A stretch of 64,000 bases of DNA from Mycobacterium sp. ELW1 (lineage in GTDB: Bacteria; Actinomycetota; Actinomycetes; Mycobacteriales; Mycobacteriaceae): contig NZ_CP032155.1 in assembly GCF_008329905.1 (NCBI RefSeq), positions 3,038,001 through 3,102,000 of the forward strand, in the 5' to 3' direction. The notes under the pieces were generated by a model. That model was not told the DNA's origin, did no database searches, and was given only the letters and a program-made list of their open reading frames with translations. How positions within the stretch are numbered: position 1 is the stretch's first letter; the number at the start of each line of letters is the position of its first letter. Positions 45,529 to 55,627 of the stretch are shown here, in pieces. Position numbers and translations under genes: made by a program.

Positions 45529-46380
45529 TCAGTCGCGCAGGCGGGTGCTGCTGCGGCCGGCGGGACTCGCAACCGCGGTGACCATGCTGGTGCCGAACGC
45601 ACCCGCATCGTCGAACAGGGTGGCGCTGCCCACCGACACTCCGTTCTCGGCGAAGTGCGTGTCGGCTTGCACACCGATGAACACGCCGCGGGGCAGCCGG
45701 GACATGGCCACCGTCAGGTCCCCGTTGATATAGCCCATGTCACCGGCGCCCAGGTTGGTCACCAGGTTCGCCGCCGCCTCGGCGACCACCGCCGCGCGGA
45801 CGAAGGGCGTCGCCGGCAGACCGGCCACCGCGTCCAGACCGCCGTAGTACGCCCGCTTGCGTCCGGCAGTGTTCTGCTCGCCCATCGGGCTCCAGCCGGT
45901 TCCGTCGCCGTCGACGTAGAGGGCGTGGTCCTCGGTGTCGGTCGGCGAGCCGGCGGGCTGTGCCGGCGCGGCGTCCGACCGGTCCGGTGTACGAGATTGC
46001 CGGTACTGCAACAGAGTTGCGCGTGCCACGATCCAATCGTCCTGGATGATGTCGCATTCAGCGGTACGCATGCGGTTTCCGTGCCGGATCAGCCGCGTCT
46101 GGGTATGGGTGGGGACGGCGCGGGCAGGTTTGAGCAGGTCGAGCGTCAGCCGGGTGGGCAGGTATCCGACACTGCCGTACTTGCGTTCCAGCGTCGATGC
46201 CGCGAGCCCGGCGATCGCCTGACCGCTGAGCAGACCCTCGCTCCAGGATGCCGCCGCCGACGGGGTGGGCCGGAAGGTGCCGTTCGGGTGCTGAACGAAA
46301 TACGCCGGACGGATACCGATTGCGCTCGAAGCCGCTGCCGTGCGCTTCGACAACACCATGCCACTGTTCATCGCTGCCAT
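45529..46380 (-). CDS. acyl-CoA thioesterase domain-containing protein
   Basis: 283 residues, TesB-like hotdog pair: IRPAYFVQHPNGTFRPTPS, GLLSGQAIAGLAASTLERKY, PTRLTLDLLKPARAVPTHTQ, and GDMGYINGDLTVAMSRLPRG with VFIGVQADTHFAENGVSVGS. It resembles actinobacterial thioesterase-like proteins with N- and C-terminal hotdogs. ATG start at 46380; ATG 46371 is an alternative. The upstream region carries a GAAATATC motif and 12-bp direct repeats shared in part with the PKS promoter. Confidence 0.84.
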   Translation of the reverse strand: MAAMNSGMVLSKRTAAASSAIGIRPAYFVQHPNGTFRPTPSAAASWSEGLLSGQAIAGLAASTLERKYGSVGYLPTRLTLDLLKPARAVPTHTQTRLIRHGNRMRTAECDIIQDDWIVARATLLQYRQSRTPDRSDAAPAQPAGSPTDTEDHALYVDGDGTGWSPMGEQNTAGRKRAYYGGLDAVAGLPATPFVRAAVVAEAAANLVTNLGAGDMGYINGDLTVAMSRLPRGVFIGVQADTHFAENGVSVGSATLFDDAGAFGTSMVTAVASPAGRSSTRLRD

Positions 46381-46454
46381 CCTCTGAGTCGGGGGAGCCG
46401 CCGCTTGCTTGACGGCTCACCAGCAACTATCACCCGGCGTGGCCTCGCGAAATA

Positions 46455-46502
46455 TCCACCGATCGGCCGCAACACCGGATGAATGCGATGTCCACCGATC
46501 GG
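46455..46502. repeat. direct repeats TCCACCGATCGG upstream of thioesterase gene
   Basis: The 12-mer TCCACCGATCGG occurs at 46455-46466 and 46491-46502, 36 bp apart, in the 140-bp gap between the small thiocyanate-hydrolase gene and the thioesterase gene. GAAATATC (46449-46456) overlaps the first copy. Possible regulator sites; untested. Confidence 0.55.
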
Positions 46503-46520
46503 GGGACACGTCCCCTGGCG

Positions 46521-46856
46521 TCAGGCCTCCAGCCGGGCTCGGACGGCGGAAAGACGTTGTTGCAGTTCATCTTCGGTGATGACTCCGCGGGACAGCAGCG
46601 AGTGCGCCAAGGAGACCAGCTGGCTCTCGGGGTAGGGGAGGTCGGCATACATGGTGGCCGACAGGTCGTCCTCCTCGTCGCGGCGTTCTTTGAACGTCGG
46701 GATGTCGGCCTCACACGCTGCGTGATCGAGTGCGTCACAAAGCCCGTCGAGGCTGGTCTTCCACGGCGGCACCGGGTTCTCCACCCCGTATTTGGCCGCC
46801 ATCACCGGCCAGACCTGATTGCGGTCGACAATCTGCTGTAACGGCTCGGGTGTCAT
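46521..46856 (-). CDS. thiocyanate hydrolase / nitrile hydratase accessory (activator-like) protein
   Basis: 111 residues, starting at the ATG at 46856 that overlaps the scnC stop (ATGA). Sequence: VWPVMAAKYGVENPVPPWKT, then YPESQLVSLAHSLLSRGVIT and EDELQQRLSAVR. The last part matches the N-terminal helical element of nitrile hydratase beta subunits and of their cobalt-insertion activators (in Thiobacillus thioparus, P15K). Expected to help insert cobalt and oxidise the cysteines of the catalytic subunit. Third gene of the three-gene operon. Confidence 0.75.
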   Translation of the reverse strand: MTPEPLQQIVDRNQVWPVMAAKYGVENPVPPWKTSLDGLCDALDHAACEADIPTFKERRDEEDDLSATMYADLPYPESQLVSLAHSLLSRGVITEDELQQRLSAVRARLEA

Positions 46857-47569
46857 TCGCCGACCGGATGCACAGCGGGCCGGGTGTCGGTGATGACATT
46901 GGTGGTCACCCCGGGCTTCGGCAGCGCGACGCCGATCAGGCAGTCGCGGGTGATGATCTCGGTCAGCTGATCCTCGGTCCAGCCGTCGGTGCCCTCGGGT
47001 CGCATCGGCATGACCATGAAGCGGTGCTTCTGGTTGGAATCCTGCACGCGGACTTCGACGTCGTCGGATAGGTAGAGCCCGAACTCGGCGAGAACCTGCC
47101 GGGGCCAGCGCACCAGCCGCCGCCGGTAGTTCGGGGTGCGGTACCACTCGGGGGAGTTACCGAGGATGGGCCGCGGGTAGCAGGAGCAGAGGGCGCAGAC
47201 GATCACGTTGTGCAGACCCGGGGTGTCTTCGAGGATCTGGAACGCGGTGAAGTCGCTGGGGGTGCCGAAGCCGGTCGGCTCGAGCCAGTCGACACCGACC
47301 TCCTTGCTGGCGGTCATCGGTTCGGCGAGGGCAAGGGCTTTGAAGTCGGGATCCAGCCAGGCCCGGGCCACCAGGCGAGCCGCCGGTGTGGGGCCGATCT
47401 GCTCGGCGAACTCGGTGAAGCGGCGGTGCTCCTCGGCGGTGAAAATGCCCTTCTCGATGCACAATTCGCGCAGCGCGATCTCGAGCACCTCGAAGTCGGT
47501 GATCTCGTCGACCATCGGCTTGACGGTGCGGTCGTGGTCATGGTCGTGATCGTGGCCGTGGTCGGTCAT
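46853..47569 (-). CDS. scnC: thiocyanate hydrolase gamma (cobalt-binding) subunit
   Basis: 238 residues, nitrile-hydratase alpha-like. The metal site is IVCALCSCYPRPILGNSPEW, i.e. C-x-x-C-S-C; Co(III) with two oxidised cysteines is expected. YRTPNYRRRLVRWPRQVLAE follows, then DSNQKHRFMVMPMRPEGTDG and IGVALPKPGVTTN. The HGHDHDHDHDH N-terminus mirrors the His/Asp-rich start I recall for T. thioparus thiocyanate hydrolase gamma, supporting that assignment over an ordinary nitrile hydratase. Reaction: thiocyanate + 2 H2O to carbonyl sulfide, ammonia and hydroxide. Lies 12 bp after the fused beta-alpha gene. Confidence 0.82.
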   Translation of the reverse strand: MTDHGHDHDHDHDRTVKPMVDEITDFEVLEIALRELCIEKGIFTAEEHRRFTEFAEQIGPTPAARLVARAWLDPDFKALALAEPMTASKEVGVDWLEPTGFGTPSDFTAFQILEDTPGLHNVIVCALCSCYPRPILGNSPEWYRTPNYRRRLVRWPRQVLAEFGLYLSDDVEVRVQDSNQKHRFMVMPMRPEGTDGWTEDQLTEIITRDCLIGVALPKPGVTTNVITDTRPAVHPVGE

Positions 47570-47581
47570 GTCCGTCCGTTC

Positions 47582-48418
47582 CTATGCGGGTGCAAGCCAG
47601 TGCTCGGGGATTTCGGTGCGCAAGCTGTCGCTGTCCGGGCCGTTGAAGTCGTTCCACAGCTCGGACATGCTGAATTTGACGATGTAGAACCATTCGGGCT
47701 TGGCGTCGGGGATGTCCCAGGTTTCGTCCTCGGCGGCCGGGCTTTCGTAGGCCACCGCATCGATGACGCCCGTGGCGCCGCGGACGTACTCGGGGGTGCG
47801 GGTGTAGAACAGCACCGGCAGTTCGCGGACGACGACCCGGTCGCCGACCGTGAACCTCGGTTCGCCTGCCTTGCCCGCGTACACCTGCGGGTCGCCCTTG
47901 CCCTGGGCATGCACGATGTGACTGTTGCGCTTGACCTGCGATCCGTCACCTTCGAACTTGGGCCTGGCCGCCAGCGTCTTTCCCTCCAGTCCGCCCGCGT
48001 AGCGTTCCTTGACCTCCGCCATCCGCTCGGTCAGCTCGGTGAGACCGATGTGGTGCTTTTCGATCAGGACTCGGGCCACCGACAGCAGCCAGCGGCCGTA
48101 GTACGGGAAGCCCAGATAGACGGCGCGCTGGACGTCGACGTTGCCGATCCGGCGCCGTTCCTCCGAGAGCCAGATTCCGCGCCACGCCAGCACCTCGCAG
48201 ATGACATACGTCATGTGCTCCCAGTACTCGTAGTCCTTGTTCTCGTACTTCATCGGGGCGTCCGGCTCGCCGCCGACGTCGTGCACCGGCTTCATGTAGG
48301 CGACGAACCGCGCGTGGTCGAGCAGATCCGGAGTGGGAGCGTCCGGCAACTCGGGATAAGCGGACTTGAGACGGGCCACCAATGCCAGCTGATCGGCGCG
48401 TTCTGCGGCAGTGCTCAT
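47582..48418 (-). CDS. scnBA: thiocyanate hydrolase fused beta-alpha subunit
   Basis: 278 residues joining what are two proteins in Thiobacillus. Residues about 1-155 match the beta subunit: YMKPVHDVGGEPDAPMKYEN, WEHMTYVICEVLAWRGIWLS, GFPYYGRWLLSVARVLIEKH. Residues about 160-278 match the alpha subunit: VYAGKAGEPRFTVGDRVVVR, ELPVLFYTRTPEYVRGATGV, YESPAAEDETWD, EWFYIVKFSMSELWNDF and TEIPEHWLAPA. Together they equal a nitrile hydratase beta subunit. ATG 48418 has GAGGGGG 5 nt upstream. First gene of the operon; partner of the cobalt subunit. Confidence 0.83.
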   Translation of the reverse strand: MSTAAERADQLALVARLKSAYPELPDAPTPDLLDHARFVAYMKPVHDVGGEPDAPMKYENKDYEYWEHMTYVICEVLAWRGIWLSEERRRIGNVDVQRAVYLGFPYYGRWLLSVARVLIEKHHIGLTELTERMAEVKERYAGGLEGKTLAARPKFEGDGSQVKRNSHIVHAQGKGDPQVYAGKAGEPRFTVGDRVVVRELPVLFYTRTPEYVRGATGVIDAVAYESPAAEDETWDIPDAKPEWFYIVKFSMSELWNDFNGPDSDSLRTEIPEHWLAPA

Positions 48419-48533
48419 TGAAGCCCCCTCGTGACCGTGCACAGGTCCCAACGCGAGCCAACGTAACACCGACTATGTCCGAAAGTGGTTGCAATCCATC
48501 GACTCTTACCCGCGAGACAATTGCGGGTACTTC

Positions 48534-49052
48534 TCAGGCGTAGCCCAGCGCCGCGTTCTCGGCGCGGATACGCACGGTGAGCACCAGCGCGTTGGCGATG
48601 CTGAACACGATGGCGGTGGTCCAGGCTGAGTGCACCAGGGGCAGCGCCACCACTTCGGCGACCACCGCGGTGTAGTTGGGATGGTGCATCCAGCGATAGG
48701 GCCCACGGTCGACCAAGGGCGCACCCTTGATGACGATCAGCCGCGGATTCCAGCGCTTACCCAGCGTGGACACGCACCACCAGCGCAGCGCGGTGCTGGC
48801 GGCCACGATCGCCACCATCGGCCAGCCGAGCCAGGGCAGGAACGGCCGGTGCAGGGTCGCCACTTCGACGATGCAGGACACCAGCAGCAAGGTGTGCATG
48901 CCGACCATCACCGGATAGTGCCCGCGGCCGAACTCCTGGCCGCCCTGGGCGAAGGACCATCGGGCGTTGCGCCGTGACACCGCCAGCTCGACAAGACGTT
49001 CGGCGCCGATCGCGAGGATGAACCCGTAATAGAACATTGGGGTGTAGATCAT
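48534..49052 (-). CDS. isoprenylcysteine carboxyl methyltransferase (ICMT)-like membrane methyltransferase
   Basis: 172 residues, about four membrane segments: MIYTPMFYYGFILAIGAERL, HTLLLVSCIVEVATL, WPMVAIVAASTALRWWCVST, and TAIVFSIANALVLTVRIRAE. The catalytic region has LGKRWNPRLIVIKGAPLVDR and GPYRWMHHPNYTAVVAEVV, with RxPxY-type SAM-binding Arg/His/Asn. It starts 10 bp after the type III PKS gene. In other bacteria (SrsA-SrsB, BpsA-BpsB) such a pair makes alkylresorcinols or alkylpyrones and methylates their hydroxyl. Confidence 0.87.
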   Translation of the reverse strand: MIYTPMFYYGFILAIGAERLVELAVSRRNARWSFAQGGQEFGRGHYPVMVGMHTLLLVSCIVEVATLHRPFLPWLGWPMVAIVAASTALRWWCVSTLGKRWNPRLIVIKGAPLVDRGPYRWMHHPNYTAVVAEVVALPLVHSAWTTAIVFSIANALVLTVRIRAENAALGYA

Positions 49053-49062
49053 CGGGACTCCT

Positions 49063-50168
49063 TCACCAACTCAGAAGCAACAGTTCGAAGCTGAAGCCGG
49101 GCCCCATCGCCAGCATGATTCCCAGCGAGCCGGCCGCCGGCGCGTCCGCGAGAGTTCGGTTGAAGACGTCGAGCACCGAAGCCGACGACATGTTTCCGTT
49201 GTCGCGCATCGATTCCCAGCTGTGCCGCAGGGCTTCGGCCGGCATGCCGACCGCGTTGGTGATCGATTCGAGCACCTTGGGTCCGCCCGGGTGACACACC
49301 CAGGTTGTGATGTCGGCGGTTGTCAGCCCGTGCTCGGCGAGGAACCGGTCGACCTCGGCGCGGAGGTGGTCATCGGCCATCTTGGGAACGTCGCGTGACA
49401 TCACCAGCTGGAATCCGCTGGAGCTCACATTCCAGCCCATCACCTCGACGGTGTCCGGCAACAGCGCGCTGCGGGTCGCCAGGATCTGCGGGCCCTGCTG
49501 CAGGGGAGCCCGGCAGGGACCCGATCGGCGCCCGTGCCGACCACCGCTGCCGCGCCGTCGCCGAACAGGCAGACGCCGATCAGCGCGGGAATCGAGGTGT
49601 CGTCGCGTTGCAGCGTCAGAGAGCACAGCTCGACGGAGAGCAACACGGCGACGTGGTCGGGGAAACCGCGCAGGTAGTCATGCAGCCGCGCCATCCCGGC
49701 TGCGCCGGCCACACAGCCGAGCCCGAACAGCGGGATGCGCTTGACGTCGGACCGGAGCCCCAGCTTCGACGCGATGCGGGCATCGATGGTGGGCACGGCC
49801 ACGCCGGTGCTCGACACAGTCAGGATGGCGTCGATCTCGTCAGGGCGCAGGTGCGCCTCGTCGAGAGCGCGGCGCACCGCCTGCTCGCCGAGTTCGGCGG
49901 CGACCTCGAGGTAGGCCTCGTTGGCTTCGGTGAAACCGGTCAGCTTCGGGTAGCGCTCCACCGGCAGCGCGAGGTTGCGGTATTCGACGCCGCTGGTTCG
50001 GGCGAAGCGGCCGAAGCCGGGTTCGGCGAACTCGGTGAGCGCCCTGGCCACCTCGTCCTGGTCGTAGCGATGTGTCGTGAACGCGACGGCGGTGCCGGCG
50101 ACGCGGGGATCACCGTGCCGGGGCGTGCCAATCGGGTTCAGCGAGTGGGAGAAAGCAGTATCTGTCAT
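49063..50168 (-). pseudogene. type III polyketide synthase (chalcone/alkylpyrone synthase type), frameshifted
   Basis: N-terminal frame from 50168: PKLTGFTEANEAYLEVAAEL, ILTVSSTGVAVPTIDARIAS and the catalytic Cys in PLFGLGCVAGAAGMARLHDY. C-terminal frame: LQQGPQILATRSALLPDTVE, GFQLVMSRDVPKMADDH, the catalytic His in WVCHPGGPKVLESI and the catalytic Asn in MRDNGNMSSASVLDVFNRT. They join near 49509-49511, a CCC run (plus strand) short by one C; with it restored, 368 residues and AGAPLQQG at the join. Would extend a fatty acyl starter with malonyl-CoA to pyrones or resorcinols. Followed by the methyltransferase gene. Confidence 0.88.
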
Positions 50169-50503
50169 GCGCGATGCAACACTGCCGATGTGCTAAAACC
50201 ATTCCCCGTTTAGACCGGTCGTGAAATATCGCACACGAACCTGAAATATCCGCCGGTCATCTGTATAAGCAGCGATCACATGGGCATTTATGAAAAGCTA
50301 AGAGGCACAACATAAATAGAGCCTGAGAATTCCCAGGAAGGCGGCCTGTTCTGGCAATTAATTGTGCACGGACTGGGGGACTGCTGATAATCCGAAATAT
50401 CGTTGAACCGGCCTCCCGAAATTTCGTGCACCCATGTGATCATGAAAAGGATTGCCGCAGTCGGTCAGCCTCCCTCCGGAGGCTGAGCCGACCAGGGGGA
50501 GTG
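50169..50503. other. AT-rich intergenic region with repeated GAAATATC motifs
   Basis: 335 bp without a gene between the type III PKS start and the tex stop, clearly richer in A+T than its surroundings. GAAATATC occurs at 50223-50230, 50243-50250 (20 bp apart) and 50394-50401, and the palindrome CGAAATTTCG at 50417-50426. The PKS promoter must lie here. A hairpin near 50465-50486 ends the tex transcript. No ribosome-binding site plus ORF of meaningful length seen. Confidence 0.65.
50465..50486 (-). terminator. hairpin downstream of tex
   Basis: TCAGCCTCC (50465-50473) pairs perfectly with GGAGGCTGA (50478-50486) around a 4-nt loop, about 20 bp after the tex stop. No T-tract follows, so it is a weak or rho-assisted terminator. 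Confidence 0.5.
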
Positions 50504-52852
<2,349 letters not shown>

Positions 52853-52949
52853 GCGCAGACCCTACCGAACCTCGCCGACAATCCCACGACCCGTCGAGGG
52901 GTGTTGCGCGCGCAGGAATAGCCCCGCGGATCGGGGAGTTGGCCGCTGT

Positions 52950-53381
52950 ATGCCCAGACAACTGACCGAGTCCGAGTGGCAGGAGTTCCTCGCCGCCAAA
53001 CATGTGGCGGTGCTGTCCGTCGCCACCACCGACGGCCGGCCGCCGGCCAGCATTCCGATCTGGTACCAGTACACCCCCGGCGGGGACATCCAGTTCTCCA
53101 CCGGTCCGTCGACCCGCAAGGCGCGGCTGATCGCCGAGGCCGGCGCGGCGACGCTGGTAGTCCAAGACGAGGAGCCGCCGTACCGCTACGTCGTCGTCGA
53201 GGGCACCCTGGTCGACACCACCGACCCGACGCCGCCGGAGGTCCTGGAGAAGATCGCGGTGCGCTACCTCGGTGAGGACGGTGGGCGTCAGTTCCTCCAG
53301 TCCATGGCGGGCCACGCCAACGTGCTGTTCACGATCCGGCCCGACCGTTGGCTGACTGCTGACTTCTCCGACGAGTTGTAG
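52950..53381 (+). CDS. pyridoxamine 5'-phosphate oxidase-like (PNPOx/F420) flavin-binding protein
   Basis: 143 residues from ATG 52950. Split-barrel fold: FLAAKHVAVLSVATTDGRPP, SIPIWYQYTPGGDIQFSTGP, STRKARLIAEAGAATLVVQD, and ANVLFTIRPDRWLTADFS. These PNPOx-like proteins bind FMN or F420 and reduce quinones, bilins or mycotoxins in mycobacteria. The open frame reaches back to 52731 but the upstream part overlaps the divergent tex gene. Function beyond cofactor binding is not predictable. Confidence 0.85.
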   Translation: MPRQLTESEWQEFLAAKHVAVLSVATTDGRPPASIPIWYQYTPGGDIQFSTGPSTRKARLIAEAGAATLVVQDEEPPYRYVVVEGTLVDTTDPTPPEVLEKIAVRYLGEDGGRQFLQSMAGHANVLFTIRPDRWLTADFSDEL

Positions 53382-53485
53382 CCGCCGGCCGATCCGGGTC
53401 TGAGTTGGGATCGGTAGCCGTCCGGCAGTTCTTCACTTCTCTCATCGACGCCACCGAGGCGGCGGACAACGAGAGGAACAACCCC

Positions 53486-53770
53486 ATGAAGATCGTGCCG
53501 ACTCCCATCGCGCAGCACATCGACCGCGTCGAGCGCCAGCACAGTCTCTACATCGCGATCAGCACCGGCCTGCTGGCCTTCTGGTCGATCTACCGGGTGC
53601 TCTGGTCGATCTACCTGGCGGTGACCTATGACTTCATCTTCGGCTCGCTGGTGTTCCCGATCGTCCTGTGGGGCGCGATCGGTGTGGTCGCGGCGGTCGC
53701 GTCGATCGGCTTCGCCACCCGCTACCTCAAGGGATCGGCCACCGGCACCACCGAAACCAATCAGGTCTGA
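53486..53770 (+). CDS. small two-span membrane protein
   Basis: 94 residues from ATG 53486 with GAGAGG 9 nt upstream. After a short amphipathic start (PIAQHIDRVERQHSLYI), membrane segments at about 22-45 (ISTGLLAFWSIYRVLWSIYL) and 52-80 (IFGSLVFPIVLWGAIGVVAA and onward). Tail GSATGTTETNQV. No recognised domain. An in-frame ATG-less extension to 53405 is not supported. Transcribed alone, followed by a strong hairpin. Confidence 0.72.
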   Translation: MKIVPTPIAQHIDRVERQHSLYIAISTGLLAFWSIYRVLWSIYLAVTYDFIFGSLVFPIVLWGAIGVVAAVASIGFATRYLKGSATGTTETNQV

Positions 53771-53792
53771 CCCGGCATCGCGGGTGCCTGCG

Positions 53793-53823
53793 CCCGGTGC
53801 CTGCGCGCGGCGCAGGCACCGGG
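53793..53823. terminator. perfect 14-bp hairpin terminator
   Basis: CCCGGTGCCTGCGC (53793-53806) pairs with GCGCAGGCACCGGG (53810-53823) around loop GCG, 23 bp after the stop of the small membrane protein. A related GGGTGCCTGCGC sequence just upstream duplicates the arm. No T-tract. Confidence 0.65.
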
Positions 53824-53970
53824 GCGTGCTGAAACGGGATGTGGCGGCCGTGCGATAGGACGGAAAGTACACCGGTTTTGCCGCCGGCACGCCGACGGCC
53901 AATGTGTGCGACGATGCCCCTACGCCAAGGGGCAACCCTTCGCAGGGAGATCGAGAGGACCGCCGGATTC

Positions 53971-54576
53971 ATGAGTGAACGGCACCGCACCGCGGCACTT
54001 GTCCACGCAGTCGCCATCGCGAGCGTCACCGTCGGTGCTGCCCTGGCCGGAGCCGCGACGGCGGCTGCCGACCCGATGACGCCGACGCCCATTCCGGTCC
54101 CGTCGGATCCTGCCGCCGTCCCGCCGGGCCAACCCGTGGCGATGCCGGTCGATCCGGCGGCGCCGCCCGCACCCGCACCTCCGCCACCCGGGGCGCCGCC
54201 CTCGGTGCCGGAAATCGCCAATCCGACCTACGGTTCGCAGAACACCCCCGGCGTCCTCGGCTCGCTCAAGGACATGTGGCACAACGTCCGCGACCCGTAT
54301 TACGGGCCTGACGAGTCCGCATCGGCCAGCGGCTCGGTCGCGCCGCCACCGGGTGCCGGAGCGCCGCCGCCGCTGCCGCCCGGATACAAGTCGTACACCG
54401 CCCCCGGTTCGGAGGCGCCCCCGAGCGAGTACGGCCCGGGTAAACCGCCGCCGCCGGGAACTCCGGCGCTGCCGCCGGGCTACTACTCGCTGAACGGTCC
54501 GCCGCCGCCGGGGTACGAGTTCAACACTCCCGGCCAGCCGGCTCCGATCACGGCGACGCCGGCGCCGACGCCGTAA
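53971..54576 (+). CDS. secreted proline-rich protein
   Basis: 201 residues from ATG 53971. Signal peptide about 1-32 (ALVHAVAIASVTVGAALAGA, then ATAAADPMTP). The rest is very rich in Pro, Ala and Gly with repeated PPPG and LPPGY units (LPPGYKSYTAPGSEAPP, LPPGYYSLNGPPPPGYEFN). A short non-repetitive core contains NTPGVLGSLKDMWHNVRDPY. No cysteines for anchoring. Likely a cell-wall associated or secreted protein; function unknown. Confidence 0.8.
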   Translation: MSERHRTAALVHAVAIASVTVGAALAGAATAAADPMTPTPIPVPSDPAAVPPGQPVAMPVDPAAPPAPAPPPPGAPPSVPEIANPTYGSQNTPGVLGSLKDMWHNVRDPYYGPDESASASGSVAPPPGAGAPPPLPPGYKSYTAPGSEAPPSEYGPGKPPPPGTPALPPGYYSLNGPPPPGYEFNTPGQPAPITATPAPTP

Positions 54577-54677
54577 CGCCGCGACGGGCGACGTTACGGG
54601 GTAGGGGATTACTCGCGCCGTCTGCTGGTTATGCTTGCTAAGTATCTCGATGACGTCCGGACGCTGGAGTCGTGCTC

Positions 54678-54941
54678 ATGACCTTGATCAAATCCGCGCT
54701 GACCGCTGTCGGCGCACTCGCGGTTGGACTCGCGATCGGTATCGCGCCCGCGAGCGCGGACCCGCCGCCGCCGGATCAGAACGTGGGCGAGGTGGCGCCG
54801 GACTGGGCGCCCCGCAAACCGGCAGAGGTGTGGGCCGGACACCCGGTGGTGTGGACGCATATGTGGGGCGGCCGCTGGGGCGTCTGGATCAACGACCAAT
54901 TCATCACGTTGTCGTCCAACCCGGTGACCAACGGCGGCTGA
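54678..54941 (+). CDS. small secreted Trp-rich protein
   Basis: 87 residues from ATG 54678 (GGAG 8 nt upstream; GTG 54672 also in frame). Signal peptide ending GIAPASADPPP. The mature 55 residues carry several tryptophans (DWAPRKPAEVWAGHPVVWTH, MWGGRWGVWINDQFITLSSN), suggesting a small stable beta fold. No known family. One of a run of small secreted proteins on this strand. Confidence 0.75.
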   Translation: MTLIKSALTAVGALAVGLAIGIAPASADPPPPDQNVGEVAPDWAPRKPAEVWAGHPVVWTHMWGGRWGVWINDQFITLSSNPVTNGG

Positions 54942-55067
54942 GCGGTTGCTGGTAGCGAGTCTCACTCGTCACATTCGCCGTCCAATCTCGGGCTGGGGTG
55001 GATACTCCGAAGTGGACCGCTATATAGTTAGTCCGCTTAAGGTTTTCGGTAATAGGGCAGGAGAACG

Positions 55068-55538
55068 ATGGCTGGTTTGATGAGTCGCGCGAAGCTGGCA
55101 AGTCTTGCGCTGAGTGCTGTGGCGGCTGCAGGCGTCATCACCGCCGGCCCCGCTGCCGCCGATGCCAGCGACGACTTCCCGATCCCACACCGCATCATCA
55201 TCACCCAGTGCGATGTCGAGCAGTACATGGCCGCGGCGCGCGACACCAGTCCGGTGTACTTCGAGCGCTACATGATCGACCGCAGCAACCGGCCCGCCGA
55301 GGTGCAGCAGATCGCGTTCGATCGCATCCACTGGTTCTTCTCGCTCGACCCGGTCGCCCGACGGCAGTACTCCGAGAACACCGCGACCAACGTCTACTAC
55401 GAGTTCGTCGCGACCCGCTGGGGCAACTGGGCCAAGCTGTTCTTCAACAACAAGGGCGTCGTCGCCAAGGCCACGGACGTCTGCATGAACTACCCGCCCG
55501 GCGACATGTCCGTCTGGGACTGGCCGGTCGCCAGGTAG
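55068..55538 (+). CDS. DUF5078 secreted protein
   Basis: 156 residues. Signal peptide about 1-32 ([20 protein letters not shown], then [12 protein letters not shown]). The mature part has the DUF5078 look of mycobacteria: [87 protein letters not shown]. Two cysteines could pair. ATG 55068 has AGGAG 4 nt upstream. Function unknown; secreted. Confidence 0.87.
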   Translation: MAGLMSRAKLASLALSAVAAAGVITAGPAAADASDDFPIPHRIIITQCDVEQYMAAARDTSPVYFERYMIDRSNRPAEVQQIAFDRIHWFFSLDPVARRQYSENTATNVYYEFVATRWGNWAKLFFNNKGVVAKATDVCMNYPPGDMSVWDWPVAR

Positions 55539-55627
55539 CCTCGGCTAATTTCTGAGCGGCGGTAACACCGCCGTCAATTCCAGCTATGTACAGGCATCAA
55601 TGGTGATGCCCCCTACGTAGGTGGACT

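Noticed and set aside
46853..48418. Ordinary nitrile hydratase alpha/beta
   Set aside because: The His/Asp-rich start and the VHDVGGE / LFYTRT segments match thiocyanate hydrolase subunits better; a nitrile substrate is still possible but second choice.
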